From the NCBI GenBank assembly GCA_016717345.1, contig JADKFR010000001.1, positions 496,001 through 560,000 on the forward strand: DNA of 64,000 nt, in the 5' to 3' direction. This stretch comes from Propionibacteriaceae bacterium (GTDB taxonomy: Bacteria; Actinomycetota; Actinomycetes; Propionibacteriales; Propionibacteriaceae). The position numbers and the translations under genes are program-made. The notes beneath the pieces were generated by a model. It saw nothing but the letters and a program-made list of their open reading frames with translations. It was not told where the DNA came from and ran no database searches. Shown piece by piece: positions 1 to 9,582 of the stretch (positions within the stretch are counted from its first letter, which is position 1; the number at the start of each line of letters is the position of its first letter).

Positions 1-1
1 G

Positions 2-1249
2 GGCTACGCCGTCTTCCTGCAGCACGCCGGGCTCGCCAGCGTCTCCCCGGAGTTGTTCTTCCAGACCCGGGCGGACCGGACCATCCTCACCCAGCCCATG
101 AAGGGGACGGCCCCCGACGAGCCCGGGGCCGGTGCGGCGCTGGCGTCCAGTCCCAAGGACCGTGCCGAGAACCTGATGATCGTCGACCTGCTGCGCAACG
201 ACCTGGGACGGGTCTGCCGGCCGGGCAGCGTCGGGGTGGACGCCCTGTTCGAACTGCTGAAGCTACCGACGGTCTGGCAACTCACCTCGACCGTCAGCGG
301 CAGCCTGACTCCTGGGATCGCCCTGAGCGACATCTTCGCGGCCCTGTTCCCGTGCGGTTCGGTGACAGGTGCCCCGAAGATCCGGGCCATGGAGATCATC
401 GCCGCCCAGGAGACCGCCCCCCGCGGCTGGTACTGCGGCGCGACGGGAGTCATCCGTCCCGGCGGCGAGGCGATCTTCAACGTGGCGATCCGCACCGTCG
501 AGCGTGGCAGTTCCGGCGTGGCCGGGGGAACGCTGCTCACCTGCGGGGTGGGTAGCGGAATCGTCGCCGACTCCAGCGCCAGCGCGGAATTGGCGGAATG
601 GCGGGCCAAGACCCGCTTCCTGGGCGGCCCTCCCCTCGCCGCGTTGGAGACCCTGTTGCTCGCTGAGGGCCAGTACCCGCACCTGGCGCGGCACCTGCGG
701 CGCTTGTCGGCGACCGATGCCGCCCTCGGGTTGGGGATCGACCTCGCGTCGGTGCGGGCCGGGCTCGCCGAACGTGCCGCGCAGTTCCCTGGGGGGCGTC
801 ATCGGGTGCGGCTCCTCGCCTCCTCCGAGGGAATCGAGAGCACCGTGTCGCCGGCTCCCGTCACCGCCCTTCCCGTCCGGCTGGCACTGGCAACCGAGCC
901 GCTCGCGGTGGCGCCCCTGGCCGCGGTGGTCGAGCACAAGACGTCCTGGCGTTTCCACTACGACCGCCTGCGGGCCACGGCCGGGTCCGGGGTCTTCGAC
1001 GTGATCTGTCACACCCCCGCGGGCCTGGTCACCGAATGCACGACGGGCAATCTCGCCCTCGAACTGGACGGACGGTGGGTGACACCGGCCGCCGGCTGTG
1101 GTCTGCTGCCAGGGGTGGAGCGCGCCGCCCGCATCGAAGCGGGCCACCTCAGTGAGGCCGAGGTCACCCTTGGCGATCTTGGACGGGCGCGACGGCTGGC
1201 CTTCCTGAACGGCCTGCGCGGCTGGTGCCCTGCCGTCCTGGTCGACTGA
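2..1249 (+). CDS. pabBC: Aminodeoxychorismate synthase component I fused to aminodeoxychorismate lyase (PabB-PabC), 5' truncated by window edge
   Basis: The reading frame is open from base 2, so the start lies outside the window. The first ~200 residues are the C-terminal half of a chorismate-binding enzyme: SPELFFQ, IVDLLRNDLGRV, PTVWQLTSTVSG, GSVTGAPKIRAMEII and a terminal GVGSGIVADS. PabB makes 4-amino-4-deoxychorismate for folate. From about FLGGPPLAALETLLL to the end is a class IV aminotransferase fold, with the lysine-containing HKTSWRFHYDRLR, the TEC-TGNL segment and GLLPGVERAAR. This matches PabC, which releases p-aminobenzoate. PabB-PabC fusions are common in Actinobacteria. The TGA at 1247-1249 abuts the purQ stop codon with no intervening base, so the genes converge tail to tail. 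TrpE or MenF are less likely because of the fused lyase domain. Confidence 0.9.
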   Translation, partial: GYAVFLQHAGLASVSPELFFQTRADRTILTQPMKGTAPDEPGAGAALASSPKDRAENLMIVDLLRNDLGRVCRPGSVGVDALFELLKLPTVWQLTSTVSGSLTPGIALSDIFAALFPCGSVTGAPKIRAMEIIAAQETAPRGWYCGATGVIRPGGEAIFNVAIRTVERGSSGVAGGTLLTCGVGSGIVADSSASAELAEWRAKTRFLGGPPLAALETLLLAEGQYPHLARHLRRLSATDAALGLGIDLASVRAGLAERAAQFPGGRHRVRLLASSEGIESTVSPAPVTALPVRLALATEPLAVAPLAAVVEHKTSWRFHYDRLRATAGSGVFDVICHTPAGLVTECTTGNLALELDGRWVTPAAGCGLLPGVERAARIEAGHLSEAEVTLGDLGRARRLAFLNGLRGWCPAVLVD

Positions 1250-1930
1250 TCAGACCAGGGCGGCCAGGAACCGCTGCACGCTGGAGAAGAAGCCCAACCC
1301 GTCGATCGAGGCGCCCGTGAGGAGTTCGACGTTGTGCTCGGGATGGGGCATCAGACCCACCACGTTGCCGCGCTCATTGGTGATGCCCGCGATGTCGTGC
1401 AGCGAACCGTTCGGGTTGACGTCGAGGTAGCGGAAAACCACCCGATTCTCACCCTCCAGCCGCGCGACCGTCTCGGCGTCAGCCTGGTAGTTCCCCTCGC
1501 CGTTCTTCAAGGCGATGACGATCTCCTGACCGTCCTCGAAGTCACAGGTCCACACGGTGTCGCGGGTCTCCACGCGGAGCAACTGGTCGCGGCAGACGAA
1601 CGTCCGGCGATCGTTGCGGATCAGGGCGCCCGGCAACAGGTGAGCCTCGCACAGCACCTGGAAGCCGTTGCAGATCCCGAGCACCGGCAGGCCCTGGCCG
1701 GCCCGGCGGATCACCTCGTCCATCACAGGGGAGAACCGGGCGATCGCACCGCAACGCAGGTAGTCACCGTAGGAGAACCCGCCCGGCAGCACGACCGCGT
1801 CCACCCCGGCCAGATCGTCGCTGGCGTGCCACAGGGGCACCGGTTCGGCACCGCTGAGCTTCACCGCACGCAGGGCGTCGGCATCGTCGAGGGAGCCTGG
1901 GAAGGTGACGACACCGATCCGAGCGGTCAC
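1250..1930 (-). CDS. purQ: Phosphoribosylformylglycinamidine synthase, glutaminase subunit PurQ
   Basis: This 226-residue class I glutamine amidotransferase supplies ammonia to PurL for FGAM synthesis, the fourth step of purine biosynthesis. Visible motifs are VVTFPGSLDDADAL at the N-terminus, GGFSYGDYLRCGA, the nucleophile elbow LGICNGFQVLCE with its catalytic Cys, and MPHPEHNVE carrying the catalytic His and Glu. The length fits the small, separate PurQ used with PurS and a short PurL. The GTG start at 1930-1928 overlaps the purS TGA by four bases (GTGA), which implies translational coupling. It is the last gene of the leftward purine operon in this window. purL is not seen. Confidence 0.95.
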   Translation of the reverse strand: MTARIGVVTFPGSLDDADALRAVKLSGAEPVPLWHASDDLAGVDAVVLPGGFSYGDYLRCGAIARFSPVMDEVIRRAGQGLPVLGICNGFQVLCEAHLLPGALIRNDRRTFVCRDQLLRVETRDTVWTCDFEDGQEIVIALKNGEGNYQADAETVARLEGENRVVFRYLDVNPNGSLHDIAGITNERGNVVGLMPHPEHNVELLTGASIDGLGFFSSVQRFLAALV

Positions 1931-2169
1931 GGTGCCACCCGGACGTCGAAGGTCTCGATCACGGTGTTGGCGAGCAGGGTTTCGGCGGCGTGCCGGATCT
2001 GCTCCAGCACCTCCTCGCTCAGGTCACCGTCCACCTCGACCTCGAAGCGTTTCCCCTGCCGCACCGCCAGACCGGAGAAGCCGAGTCGCTGCAGGGCACC
2101 GGTGACTGCCTTGCCCTGGGGATCCAGGATCTCGGGCTTGGGCATCACGTCGACGATCACTCGTGGCAT
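1927..2169 (-). CDS. purS: Phosphoribosylformylglycinamidine synthase subunit PurS
   Basis: This is an 80-residue protein starting at the ATG complement at 2167-2169 (MPRVIVDVMPKPEILDPQGK). It contains the PurS hallmarks: the conserved KPEILDPQGKAV segment, then GFSGLAVRQGKRFEVEVDG, and a C-terminal helix ending in IETFDVRVAP. PurS bridges PurL and PurQ in the FGAM synthase complex. A longer in-frame extension upstream exists but has atypical composition and runs through purC, so the short start was preferred. It overlaps the 3' end of purC by 13 bases and the start of purQ by 4, so all three are likely translated in series. Confidence 0.93.
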   Translation of the reverse strand: MPRVIVDVMPKPEILDPQGKAVTGALQRLGFSGLAVRQGKRFEVEVDGDLSEEVLEQIRHAAETLLANTVIETFDVRVAP

Positions 2170-3026
2170 GGCGAGGAGTCTAGTGACCTGCCGGTCAGTT
2201 GCTGGTACGCCGCCAGGTAACGGGACCGCGTCGCCGCCACCACCTCGTCGGGCAACGGTGGGGGCGGGAGGTCCGAGGCCCGGTCCCAACCGGACTCGTG
2301 GGCCAGCCAGTCCCGGACGTACTGCTTGTCGAAACTGGGCAGGGCGACTCCCGGCTGCCACGCCGCGGCATCCCAGAACCGGGACGAATCCGGCGTCAGC
2401 ACCTCATCGGCGAGCACCAGCGTGCCGTCGGGCCGCAGCCCGAACTCGAACTTGGTGTCGGCCAGGATGATGCCGCGGTCCCTGGCGATCGCCTCGGCGC
2501 GCCCGTACAGGGCCAGGGTGGCGCTCCGCAGTCGCTCGGCCAGCTCCGGGCCGTGGAGGGCGACGATCGTGGCGAAATCGACGTTCTCGTCGTGCTCGCC
2601 CAGCGGGGCCTTGATCGCCGGGGTGAAGATCGGCTCCGGCAGGCGCGAACCGTCCACCAACCCGTCCGGCAGGGCAATGCCGCAGACCGTACGGCTGGCC
2701 TGGTATTCCGCCCAGCCGGAGCCGGTCAGGTAGCCGCGCGCCACGCATTCGACCGGCACCATGGCCAGCGCTTCGACGATGACGGCCCGACCGGCCACCT
2801 CGGCGGGCACCTCCGTGCTCACGACGTGGTTCTCGATGACGTCACAGAGCTGGTCGAACCACCACAGCGACAGCTGGGTGAGCACCACACCCTTGTCCGG
2901 GATCGGCGTGGCCAGCACGTGGTCGTAGGCGGAGATGGCGTCGGTGGCCACCAGCAGGATCTGATCCGGACCCCAGGCGTAGAGACGGCGGACCTTGCCG
3001 GCGTGCAACAGCGGAAGTTCGAGCAC
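2157..3026 (-). CDS. purC: Phosphoribosylaminoimidazole-succinocarboxamide synthase
   Basis: The 289-residue SAICAR synthetase condenses CAIR with aspartate using ATP. The N-terminus LLHAGKVRRLYAWG is the usual GK-x-R-x-hydrophobic nucleotide-binding start. Other visible motifs are VECVARGYLTGSGW, the substrate loop around GEHDENVDF, GIILADTKFEFG and LADEVLTPDSSRFW. The GTG start at 3026-3024 lies four bases after the stop of the TSUP permease gene, so it belongs to the same leftward operon. The last codons overlap purS. The length is typical of the longer actinobacterial and fungal-like PurC form. Confidence 0.95.
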   Translation of the reverse strand: MLELPLLHAGKVRRLYAWGPDQILLVATDAISAYDHVLATPIPDKGVVLTQLSLWWFDQLCDVIENHVVSTEVPAEVAGRAVIVEALAMVPVECVARGYLTGSGWAEYQASRTVCGIALPDGLVDGSRLPEPIFTPAIKAPLGEHDENVDFATIVALHGPELAERLRSATLALYGRAEAIARDRGIILADTKFEFGLRPDGTLVLADEVLTPDSSRFWDAAAWQPGVALPSFDKQYVRDWLAHESGWDRASDLPPPPLPDEVVAATRSRYLAAYQQLTGRSLDSSPCHE

Positions 3027-3030
3027 GGGC

Positions 3031-3828
3031 TCAGCCTAACGGCGGCTCGGGACGGATCGCCTCCCGGATCATCGTCCCCCCGACGAAGGTCAGGAAGGCC
3101 GCGAACAGAATGCTGGCGACCTGCGGGGGGATCTGGTGGGCGACCCAGGCGCCGAACGGAGAGGTGACCAGCGAGGCCGCGCCCACGCTGAGCGCGGCGC
3201 GCACGTCGACATTCCGGCGCCGAAGGTTCGCCCAGACCCCCGACAGCACCCCGGGGATCATCATCACCAGAGAGGCGCCCTTGGCCACCAGGTCGCTGGC
3301 CCCGAACCACAGCATCAACACCGGGACCACGACCCCGCCGCCCCCGATGCCCAGGATGGCCGACAGCATCCCTGCCACCAGCCCCACCAGCACCAGGGCG
3401 GCGCTCAGCCCCGGGTCGAGCAGCAGTTCCGCGCCCCGATCCGGCACCACCAGCATCAACTGGACGATCATGACGCTCACGAACCCGACGAAGATCCATT
3501 GGGCCGTGCGGCGTCGCAGCCGCATCAACACGCGGGTCCCCAGCTGGGCTCCGACGACCGCCCCCACCGCCAGCAGCCCGCCGGCGACGACGTCCACGCT
3601 GCCGCCGTAGGCGTACGCCGCGACCCCGACCGCGATCGCCGGGACGATCGCCAGCAGGGACGTTCCCACCGCCCGGCGTTGCTCCATGCCGAGCACCACC
3701 ACCAGCCCGGGAACGATGATGAGCCCGCCACCGACCCCGAACAGGCCGCTGAAGAAGCCCGAGAGGCACCCGACAAGCAGCAACCAGCCGACCTGCGAGG
3801 CACGCAGTTGTCCCGTCAGGGCGGTCAC
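3031..3828 (-). CDS. TSUP (TauE/SafE) family membrane permease
   Basis: This 265-residue, very hydrophobic protein has about eight predicted membrane segments. The two family repeats are clear: SGFFSGLFGVGGGLIIVP near the N-terminus and AILGIGGGGVVVPVLML in the second half. TauE/SafE proteins export or import small anions such as sulfite, sulfoacetate or other organosulfonates; the substrate cannot be read from sequence. Its GTG start at 3828 overlaps the purB stop as GTGA and its stop is four bases before purC, so it is embedded in the purine operon. The linkage suggests co-expression with purine synthesis, but a functional link is only inferred. Confidence 0.88.
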   Translation of the reverse strand: MTALTGQLRASQVGWLLLVGCLSGFFSGLFGVGGGLIIVPGLVVVLGMEQRRAVGTSLLAIVPAIAVGVAAYAYGGSVDVVAGGLLAVGAVVGAQLGTRVLMRLRRRTAQWIFVGFVSVMIVQLMLVVPDRGAELLLDPGLSAALVLVGLVAGMLSAILGIGGGGVVVPVLMLWFGASDLVAKGASLVMMIPGVLSGVWANLRRRNVDVRAALSVGAASLVTSPFGAWVAHQIPPQVASILFAAFLTFVGGTMIREAIRPEPPLG

Positions 3829-5258
3829 AACACGGAGCCGGGCCGGTACGCCGCTCCGACCGGGTGGGCTTTCGCCAGTTCGGCGACCCGGGCGACGATC
3901 CGATCCACCTGATCACCCGACGAGCCGGTCAGCTCCAGCGGGTCGGTCACCACGTCCGCCAGTTGCTCGCTGCCCAGGCCCAAGCGGGGATCGGCAGCGA
4001 GGCGTTCGAACAGGTCGTTGCGGGACGCCCCCGCGCGCATGGCCAGAGCCACGGCGACGGCGTGTTCCTTGATCGCTTCGTGGGCGGTCTCCCGTCCGAC
4101 CCCAGCGCGGACGGCAGCCATCAGCACCTTGGTGGTGGTGAGGAACGGCAGGAACCGCTGGAGTTCCGCCTCGATGACGGCAGGGAACGCACCGAACTCG
4201 GCCAGCACGGTCAGGAAGGTCTCGAACAGGCCGTCCAGGGCGTAGCAGGCGTCGGGCAGCGCCACCCGCCGCACCACCGAGCACGCGACGTCGCCTTCGT
4301 TCCACTGGTTCCCGGCCAGTTCAGCGGCCATCGTGGCGTAGCCGCGCAGGATGACCGCCAGCCCGTTCACCCGTTCACAGGAGCGGGTGTTCATCTTGTG
4401 CGGCATGGCCGAGGATCCGACCTGGCCTTCGGCGAAGCCTTCGGTGACCAGTTCCTGACCGGCCATCAGCCGGATCGTCGTGGCCAGGCTCGACGGTCCG
4501 GCCGCCACCTGCACCAGCGCGGCCAGCACGTCGTAGTCGAGGCTGCGGGGATAGACCTGACCGGTCGCTGTCAGCACCCGGGTGAATCCCAGGTGGGCGG
4601 CCACCCTGAGCTCCAGCTCAGCCAGCTTGGCGGTGTCGCCCCCCAGCAGGTCGAGCATGTCCTGGGCGGTACCCATCGGGCCCTTGATGCCGCGGGCCGG
4701 GTACCGTCCGATCAGCTCGTCGATGCGCTCGTAGGCGATCAACAGTTCGTCGGCCGCACTGGCGAACCGCTTGCCGAGGGTGGTCATCTGGGCGGCGACG
4801 TTGTGCGAGCGGCCGGCCATGGCCACGTCCCGGTACTCCACGGCCAGCCTGGCGAGGCTCACCAGGACGGTGACGATCCGCTCGCGGACCAGTTGCAGGG
4901 AACTCAGCACCTGATGCTGCTCGATGTTCTCGGTGAGGTCCCGGCTGGTCATGCCCTTGTGGATGTGCTCGTAGCCGGCCAGCGCGTTGAACTCCTCGAT
5001 CCGCGCCTTGACGTCGTGGCGAGTGACCCGTTCGCGGGCGTCGATGGAGGCCAGGTCGACCTGGTCGATCACGGCCCGATACGCGGCCAGCACCTGGTCG
5101 GGGTCGTCGGCGGCGAAGTCCACGCCGAGGTCGCGCTGCGCCTCCAGCACAGCCAGCCACAGCTGCCGTTCGGCGACGATCTTGCTCTGGGGAGCCCAGA
5201 GATCACGCATGGCGGGTGAGGCGTAGCGCGTAGCCAGGACGTTCGGGGTGGTCATCAC
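3825..5258 (-). CDS. purB: Adenylosuccinate lyase
   Basis: The 477-residue fumarase/aspartase-superfamily enzyme splits SAICAR to AICAR and adenylosuccinate to AMP, releasing fumarate. The signature loop GSSAMPHKMN is at about residue 285. Upstream are MTSRDLTENIEQ and MAGRSHNVAAQ, which carry the conserved Ser/Thr and His residues of the active site. The start MMTTPNVLA lies on a four-base overlap with the purD stop (ATGA type). The length matches the longer actinobacterial PurB rather than the ~430-residue Bacillus form. It acts at two steps, fitting its place between purD and purC. Confidence 0.95.
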   Translation of the reverse strand: MMTTPNVLATRYASPAMRDLWAPQSKIVAERQLWLAVLEAQRDLGVDFAADDPDQVLAAYRAVIDQVDLASIDARERVTRHDVKARIEEFNALAGYEHIHKGMTSRDLTENIEQHQVLSSLQLVRERIVTVLVSLARLAVEYRDVAMAGRSHNVAAQMTTLGKRFASAADELLIAYERIDELIGRYPARGIKGPMGTAQDMLDLLGGDTAKLAELELRVAAHLGFTRVLTATGQVYPRSLDYDVLAALVQVAAGPSSLATTIRLMAGQELVTEGFAEGQVGSSAMPHKMNTRSCERVNGLAVILRGYATMAAELAGNQWNEGDVACSVVRRVALPDACYALDGLFETFLTVLAEFGAFPAVIEAELQRFLPFLTTTKVLMAAVRAGVGRETAHEAIKEHAVAVALAMRAGASRNDLFERLAADPRLGLGSEQLADVVTDPLELTGSSGDQVDRIVARVAELAKAHPVGAAYRPGSVL

Positions 5259-6511
5259 CGCTCCTTTGTTCGCTCGCCGGCGGCGGCCGCCTGGGCGATG
5301 TCGGTGCGGTGGAAGGCGCCGTCGAAGCTGACCTCCGCCACCGCTGCATAGGCGGCCTCGCGCGCCGCTGTCAGGTCGTCGCCGGTGCCGACCACGGCCA
5401 GTACCCGGCCGCCCGCGGTGACCAGGTTGCCCCGGGAGTCGAGCGCTGTCCCGGCGTGGAAGACGCCCTCACCCTCCGCCCCGGTGATCACATCGCCGCG
5501 GCGCGGGGTGTCGGGATAGCCGGCGGCCGCCAGCACCACGGCCACCGCCGCACCACTGCCCCACTCCAGCGGCGGCTCGTCCGCCAGGGTTCCGGTGGCG
5601 GCGGCGAGCAGCACCCGACCCAACGGGGTCTTCAGCCGGGTCAGTAGCGGCTGTGTCTCCGGGTCGCCGAAGCGGGCATTGAACTCCACGACTCGCAGCC
5701 CCCGTGAGGTGAGCGCGAGCCCGGCGTAGACCAGGCCCACGAACGGCGTGCCCCGGCGGGCGAGCTCGTCGACCGTCGGCTGGATCACGGTGGCGACGAC
5801 ATCCTCGACCAGGCCGGGGGGCGCCCACGGCAGCGGGGTGTAGGCGCCCATCCCGCCCGTGTTGGGACCGGTGTCGCCGTCCCCGACGCGCTTGAAGTCC
5901 TGCGCCGGCTCGAAGGGCAGCACGGTCCTCCCATCGGACAGCGCGAACAGGCTGACCTCGGGACCGTCCAGGAACTCCTCGACGATCACCCGGCGACAGC
6001 CGGCGGCGTGCCGGAGCGCGGCGTCACGATCGCCGGTGACGATCACGCCCTTGCCGGCCGCCAGTCCGTCGTCCTTGACCACGTAGGGCGGCCCGAACTC
6101 GTCGAGAGCGGTCACCACCTCGTCCATGCTGACGCAGAGCCGGGCGTCGGCCGTCGGCACGCCGGCCGCCTCCATGATCTCCTTGGCGAAGGCCTTACTG
6201 CCCTCCAGCATCGCCGCTGCTCCGCTGGGGCCGAAGACCGGGATCCCGGCCTCGCGGACGTGGTCGGCGACGCCGGCCACCAGCGGGGCCTCCGGGCCGA
6301 TCACGACCAGATCGGAGGCGAGCGACCTGGCCAGGGATGCCACCGCGGCCCCGTCCATCGGGTCCAGCGGGTGGTTGGTTCCCACCCGGGACGTGCCGGG
6401 GTTGCCGGGGGCGCAATGCACGGCCCGAACCCCGGGGTCGCGGCTCAGCGCCCACGCCAAGGCGTGCTCACGGCCGCCTGATCCGATCACCAACACGGTC
6501 AGTTCACTCAC
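5255..6511 (-). CDS. purD: Phosphoribosylamine--glycine ligase
   Basis: The 418-residue GAR synthetase is an ATP-grasp enzyme that joins glycine to 5-phosphoribosylamine. The N-terminal VLVIGSGGREHALAW is diagnostic. The ATP-grasp core includes PYVVKDDGLAAGKGVIV, the EEFLDGPEVSLF strand, and the metal-binding VVEFNARFGDPETQPLL. A GTG start at 6511 gives MSELTVLV. It is the first gene of the leftward run purD-purB-TSUP-purC-purS-purQ, so the operon promoter should lie in the 432-base gap to its right. Confidence 0.95.
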   Translation of the reverse strand: MSELTVLVIGSGGREHALAWALSRDPGVRAVHCAPGNPGTSRVGTNHPLDPMDGAAVASLARSLASDLVVIGPEAPLVAGVADHVREAGIPVFGPSGAAAMLEGSKAFAKEIMEAAGVPTADARLCVSMDEVVTALDEFGPPYVVKDDGLAAGKGVIVTGDRDAALRHAAGCRRVIVEEFLDGPEVSLFALSDGRTVLPFEPAQDFKRVGDGDTGPNTGGMGAYTPLPWAPPGLVEDVVATVIQPTVDELARRGTPFVGLVYAGLALTSRGLRVVEFNARFGDPETQPLLTRLKTPLGRVLLAAATGTLADEPPLEWGSGAAVAVVLAAAGYPDTPRRGDVITGAEGEGVFHAGTALDSRGNLVTAGGRVLAVVGTGDDLTAAREAAYAAVAEVSFDGAFHRTDIAQAAAAGERTKER

Positions 6512-6943
6512 CCGGCGATCCTATCGGCGCGAGCGTCCCCTGAGCGCGCGGGCCACCTGCAGGCGCCTCCCACTCAGCCCCACCACCGGAGGGCTCCGAC
6601 ACCGGCCTCACCGGAGCTCAGGGCCCGCCTCGCGCTGAACAGCCACGCCAGCAGGTACGTCCGACTCATCCCGTCGTCGATCGAGCCGTCTGACAGCTTC
6701 TCGGCGGCCGCGATCGCCGCCGTGCGTTGTCATGATGAATTCCAGGCTCTGCTGAACGCCTTCTCGGGCAAGGGCCCCCGGCCGTTGACCCTCCCGACCA
6801 CAGGCCCTCAATGGGTCCTCAACGGGCCTGCCGGGGTGGTCCCGGGGTCGGGAAAGACGAACCGGGCCGGTGCCCATCGCCGGGCTGACAACCAGACCCA
6901 AGCCCGCCCGGGCCAGCGCAGCCCACCAGGCAGGTACGCGCCG
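6512..6943. other. Gap between purD and purA, with a possible gene remnant at 6574-6729 (- strand)
   Basis: This 432-base stretch has no convincing complete gene. It should contain the purD operon promoter and the downstream region of purA. On the minus strand, bases 6729 down to 6574 keep an open frame with protein-like composition (AAIAAAEKLSDGSIDDGMS followed by RTYLLAWLFSARRALS) and end in TGA. This frame opens directly after an in-frame stop and has only an internal ATG. It could be the 3' end of a decayed or frame-broken gene. No family was recognised, and no riboswitch or RNA gene was seen. Confidence 0.35.
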
Positions 6944-8230
6944 TCAGTTCAGGAGATCGTGCAGCATGACGACCTGCTCGCGCGAGGGCCCCACGCCGAT
7001 TCCGGAGATCCGCGCCCCGACCAATTCCTCCAGGCGACGCACGTAGGCCTGCGTCGTCTGAGGGAAGTCGGAGAACTCACGACAGCCGGAGATGTCCTCG
7101 CTCCAGCCGTCCAGGTACTCATAGATCGGCTTGGCGTGATGGAAGTCGGTCTGCGTCATCGGTTGGTGCTCGATCCGCTCGCCGTTGACCTCGTAGGCGA
7201 CGCAGACGGGGATCGTCTCCCAGCCGGTGAGGATGTCGAGCTTGGTCAAGAACATGTCGGTGAAGGCGTTGGCGGTGACGGCCGCCTCGACGACCGGCGC
7301 ATCGAACCAGCCGCACCGACGGTTGCGTCCCGTGGTGGTGCCGAACTCGGCACCATCGGCGCGCAACTTCTCCCCGTCCGCGTCCAGCAACTCGGTCGGG
7401 AACGGACCCTCCCCCACCCGGGTGGTGTACGCCTTCATGATGCCGACGGTGCGATCGATTCGGGTGGGGCCGACCCCGGCACCGATGCAGGCGCCGGCGG
7501 CGATCGGGTTGGAGGAGGTCACGTAGGGATACGTGCCATGGTCGACGTCCAGGTGGTGGGCTTGGGCGCCCTCGAAGAGCACGACCTTGCCGTCGTCCAG
7601 GGCCCGGTTGAGGACCCGGGTCACGTCGGTGACCATGGGGCGGACGCGGTCGACGTAGCTCAACAGGTGTCGGGTGACTTCACCCGGATCGATGGCGCGG
7701 CGGTTGTAGACCTTCACCAACAGGTGGTTCTTCTGCTCCAGGGCGGCTTCGACCTTCTGGGCCAGGATCGAATCGTCGAAAAGGTCCTGAACCCGGATTC
7801 CGAGCCGGTTGATCTTGTCCGAATAGGCCGGGCCGATGCCCCGGCCGGTGGTGCCGATCCGCCGGTTACCCAGGAAGCGCTCGGTCACCTTGTCGATCAC
7901 CTGGTGGTACGGGGCGATGATGTGGGCGTTGGCCGAGATCAGCAACTTGGACGTGTCGATGCCGCGGGCAGTGAGTCCATCGATCTCCTCGAACAGGACC
8001 GCCAGATCGATGACGACCCCGTTGCCGATCACCGGAGTGCTGTTCGCGTTGAGAATGCCCGAGGGCAACAGGTGGAGGGCGTACTTCTCGCCGTCCACGA
8101 CGATGGTGTGGCCGGCGTTGTTCCCGCCGGAGTACCGCACGGTGTAGTCGACCCGGTCACCCAACTGGTCGGTCGCCTTGCCCTTGCCCTCATCGCCCCA
8201 CTGAGAGCCGACAACCACGATTCCCGGCAT
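6944..8230 (-). CDS. purA: Adenylosuccinate synthetase
   Basis: The 428-residue GTP-dependent enzyme converts IMP and aspartate to adenylosuccinate, the first committed step to AMP. The N-terminus IVVVGSQWGDEGKGK is the family P-loop. RYSGGNNAGHTIV, the GTTGRGIGPAYSDK loop and a C-terminal GIGVGPSREQVV are all present. The ATG start at 8230 gives MPGIVVVG. It is transcribed in the same direction as the purine operon but separated from purD by 432 bases, so it probably has its own promoter in the 220 bases before fbaA. Confidence 0.96.
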   Translation of the reverse strand: MPGIVVVGSQWGDEGKGKATDQLGDRVDYTVRYSGGNNAGHTIVVDGEKYALHLLPSGILNANSTPVIGNGVVIDLAVLFEEIDGLTARGIDTSKLLISANAHIIAPYHQVIDKVTERFLGNRRIGTTGRGIGPAYSDKINRLGIRVQDLFDDSILAQKVEAALEQKNHLLVKVYNRRAIDPGEVTRHLLSYVDRVRPMVTDVTRVLNRALDDGKVVLFEGAQAHHLDVDHGTYPYVTSSNPIAAGACIGAGVGPTRIDRTVGIMKAYTTRVGEGPFPTELLDADGEKLRADGAEFGTTTGRNRRCGWFDAPVVEAAVTANAFTDMFLTKLDILTGWETIPVCVAYEVNGERIEHQPMTQTDFHHAKPIYEYLDGWSEDISGCREFSDFPQTTQAYVRRLEELVGARISGIGVGPSREQVVMLHDLLN

Positions 8231-8409
8231 GGTCTGCCCTTCATTCGCCAGCCAAGCCCGCGGCAGTGCCGGCGGGCTCTTGCGGCCTCACCTTACCGGC
8301 TCGGCGCTGGGCGACAGCGGGCGGGTGCACAATCGCCTGCTCTGGAGGCGCGCTCGGCCGCCATCGGGACCGTTGAGCGGCCGGGTTGAGTCGATGGTGC
8401 TGAAGGAAA

Positions 8410-8435
8410 CGGGCCGGCCCCGAAGGACCGGCCCG
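8410..8435 (-). terminator. Hairpin terminator downstream of fbaA
   Basis: A perfect 8-bp stem, CGGGCCGG (8410-8417) and CCGGCCCG (8428-8435), encloses a 10-base loop. It lies 16 bases past the fbaA stop codon. On the minus strand it is followed by TTTCCTTC, a weak U-rich tail. This fits a factor-independent terminator for fbaA. Confidence 0.7.
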
Positions 8436-8450
8436 CGTCGTTGGCTGGTG

Positions 8451-9473
<1,023 letters not shown>

Positions 9474-9582
9474 GTGAAACGGCCTCTCTCCGGTGTAGCG
9501 GGCCCGCGACATCCGCGGACGACGCGGTAACGACCCCAGTCTTGCAAAGATCGCGGCGCCGCGCGAAGGGTTTGGCGGACGC

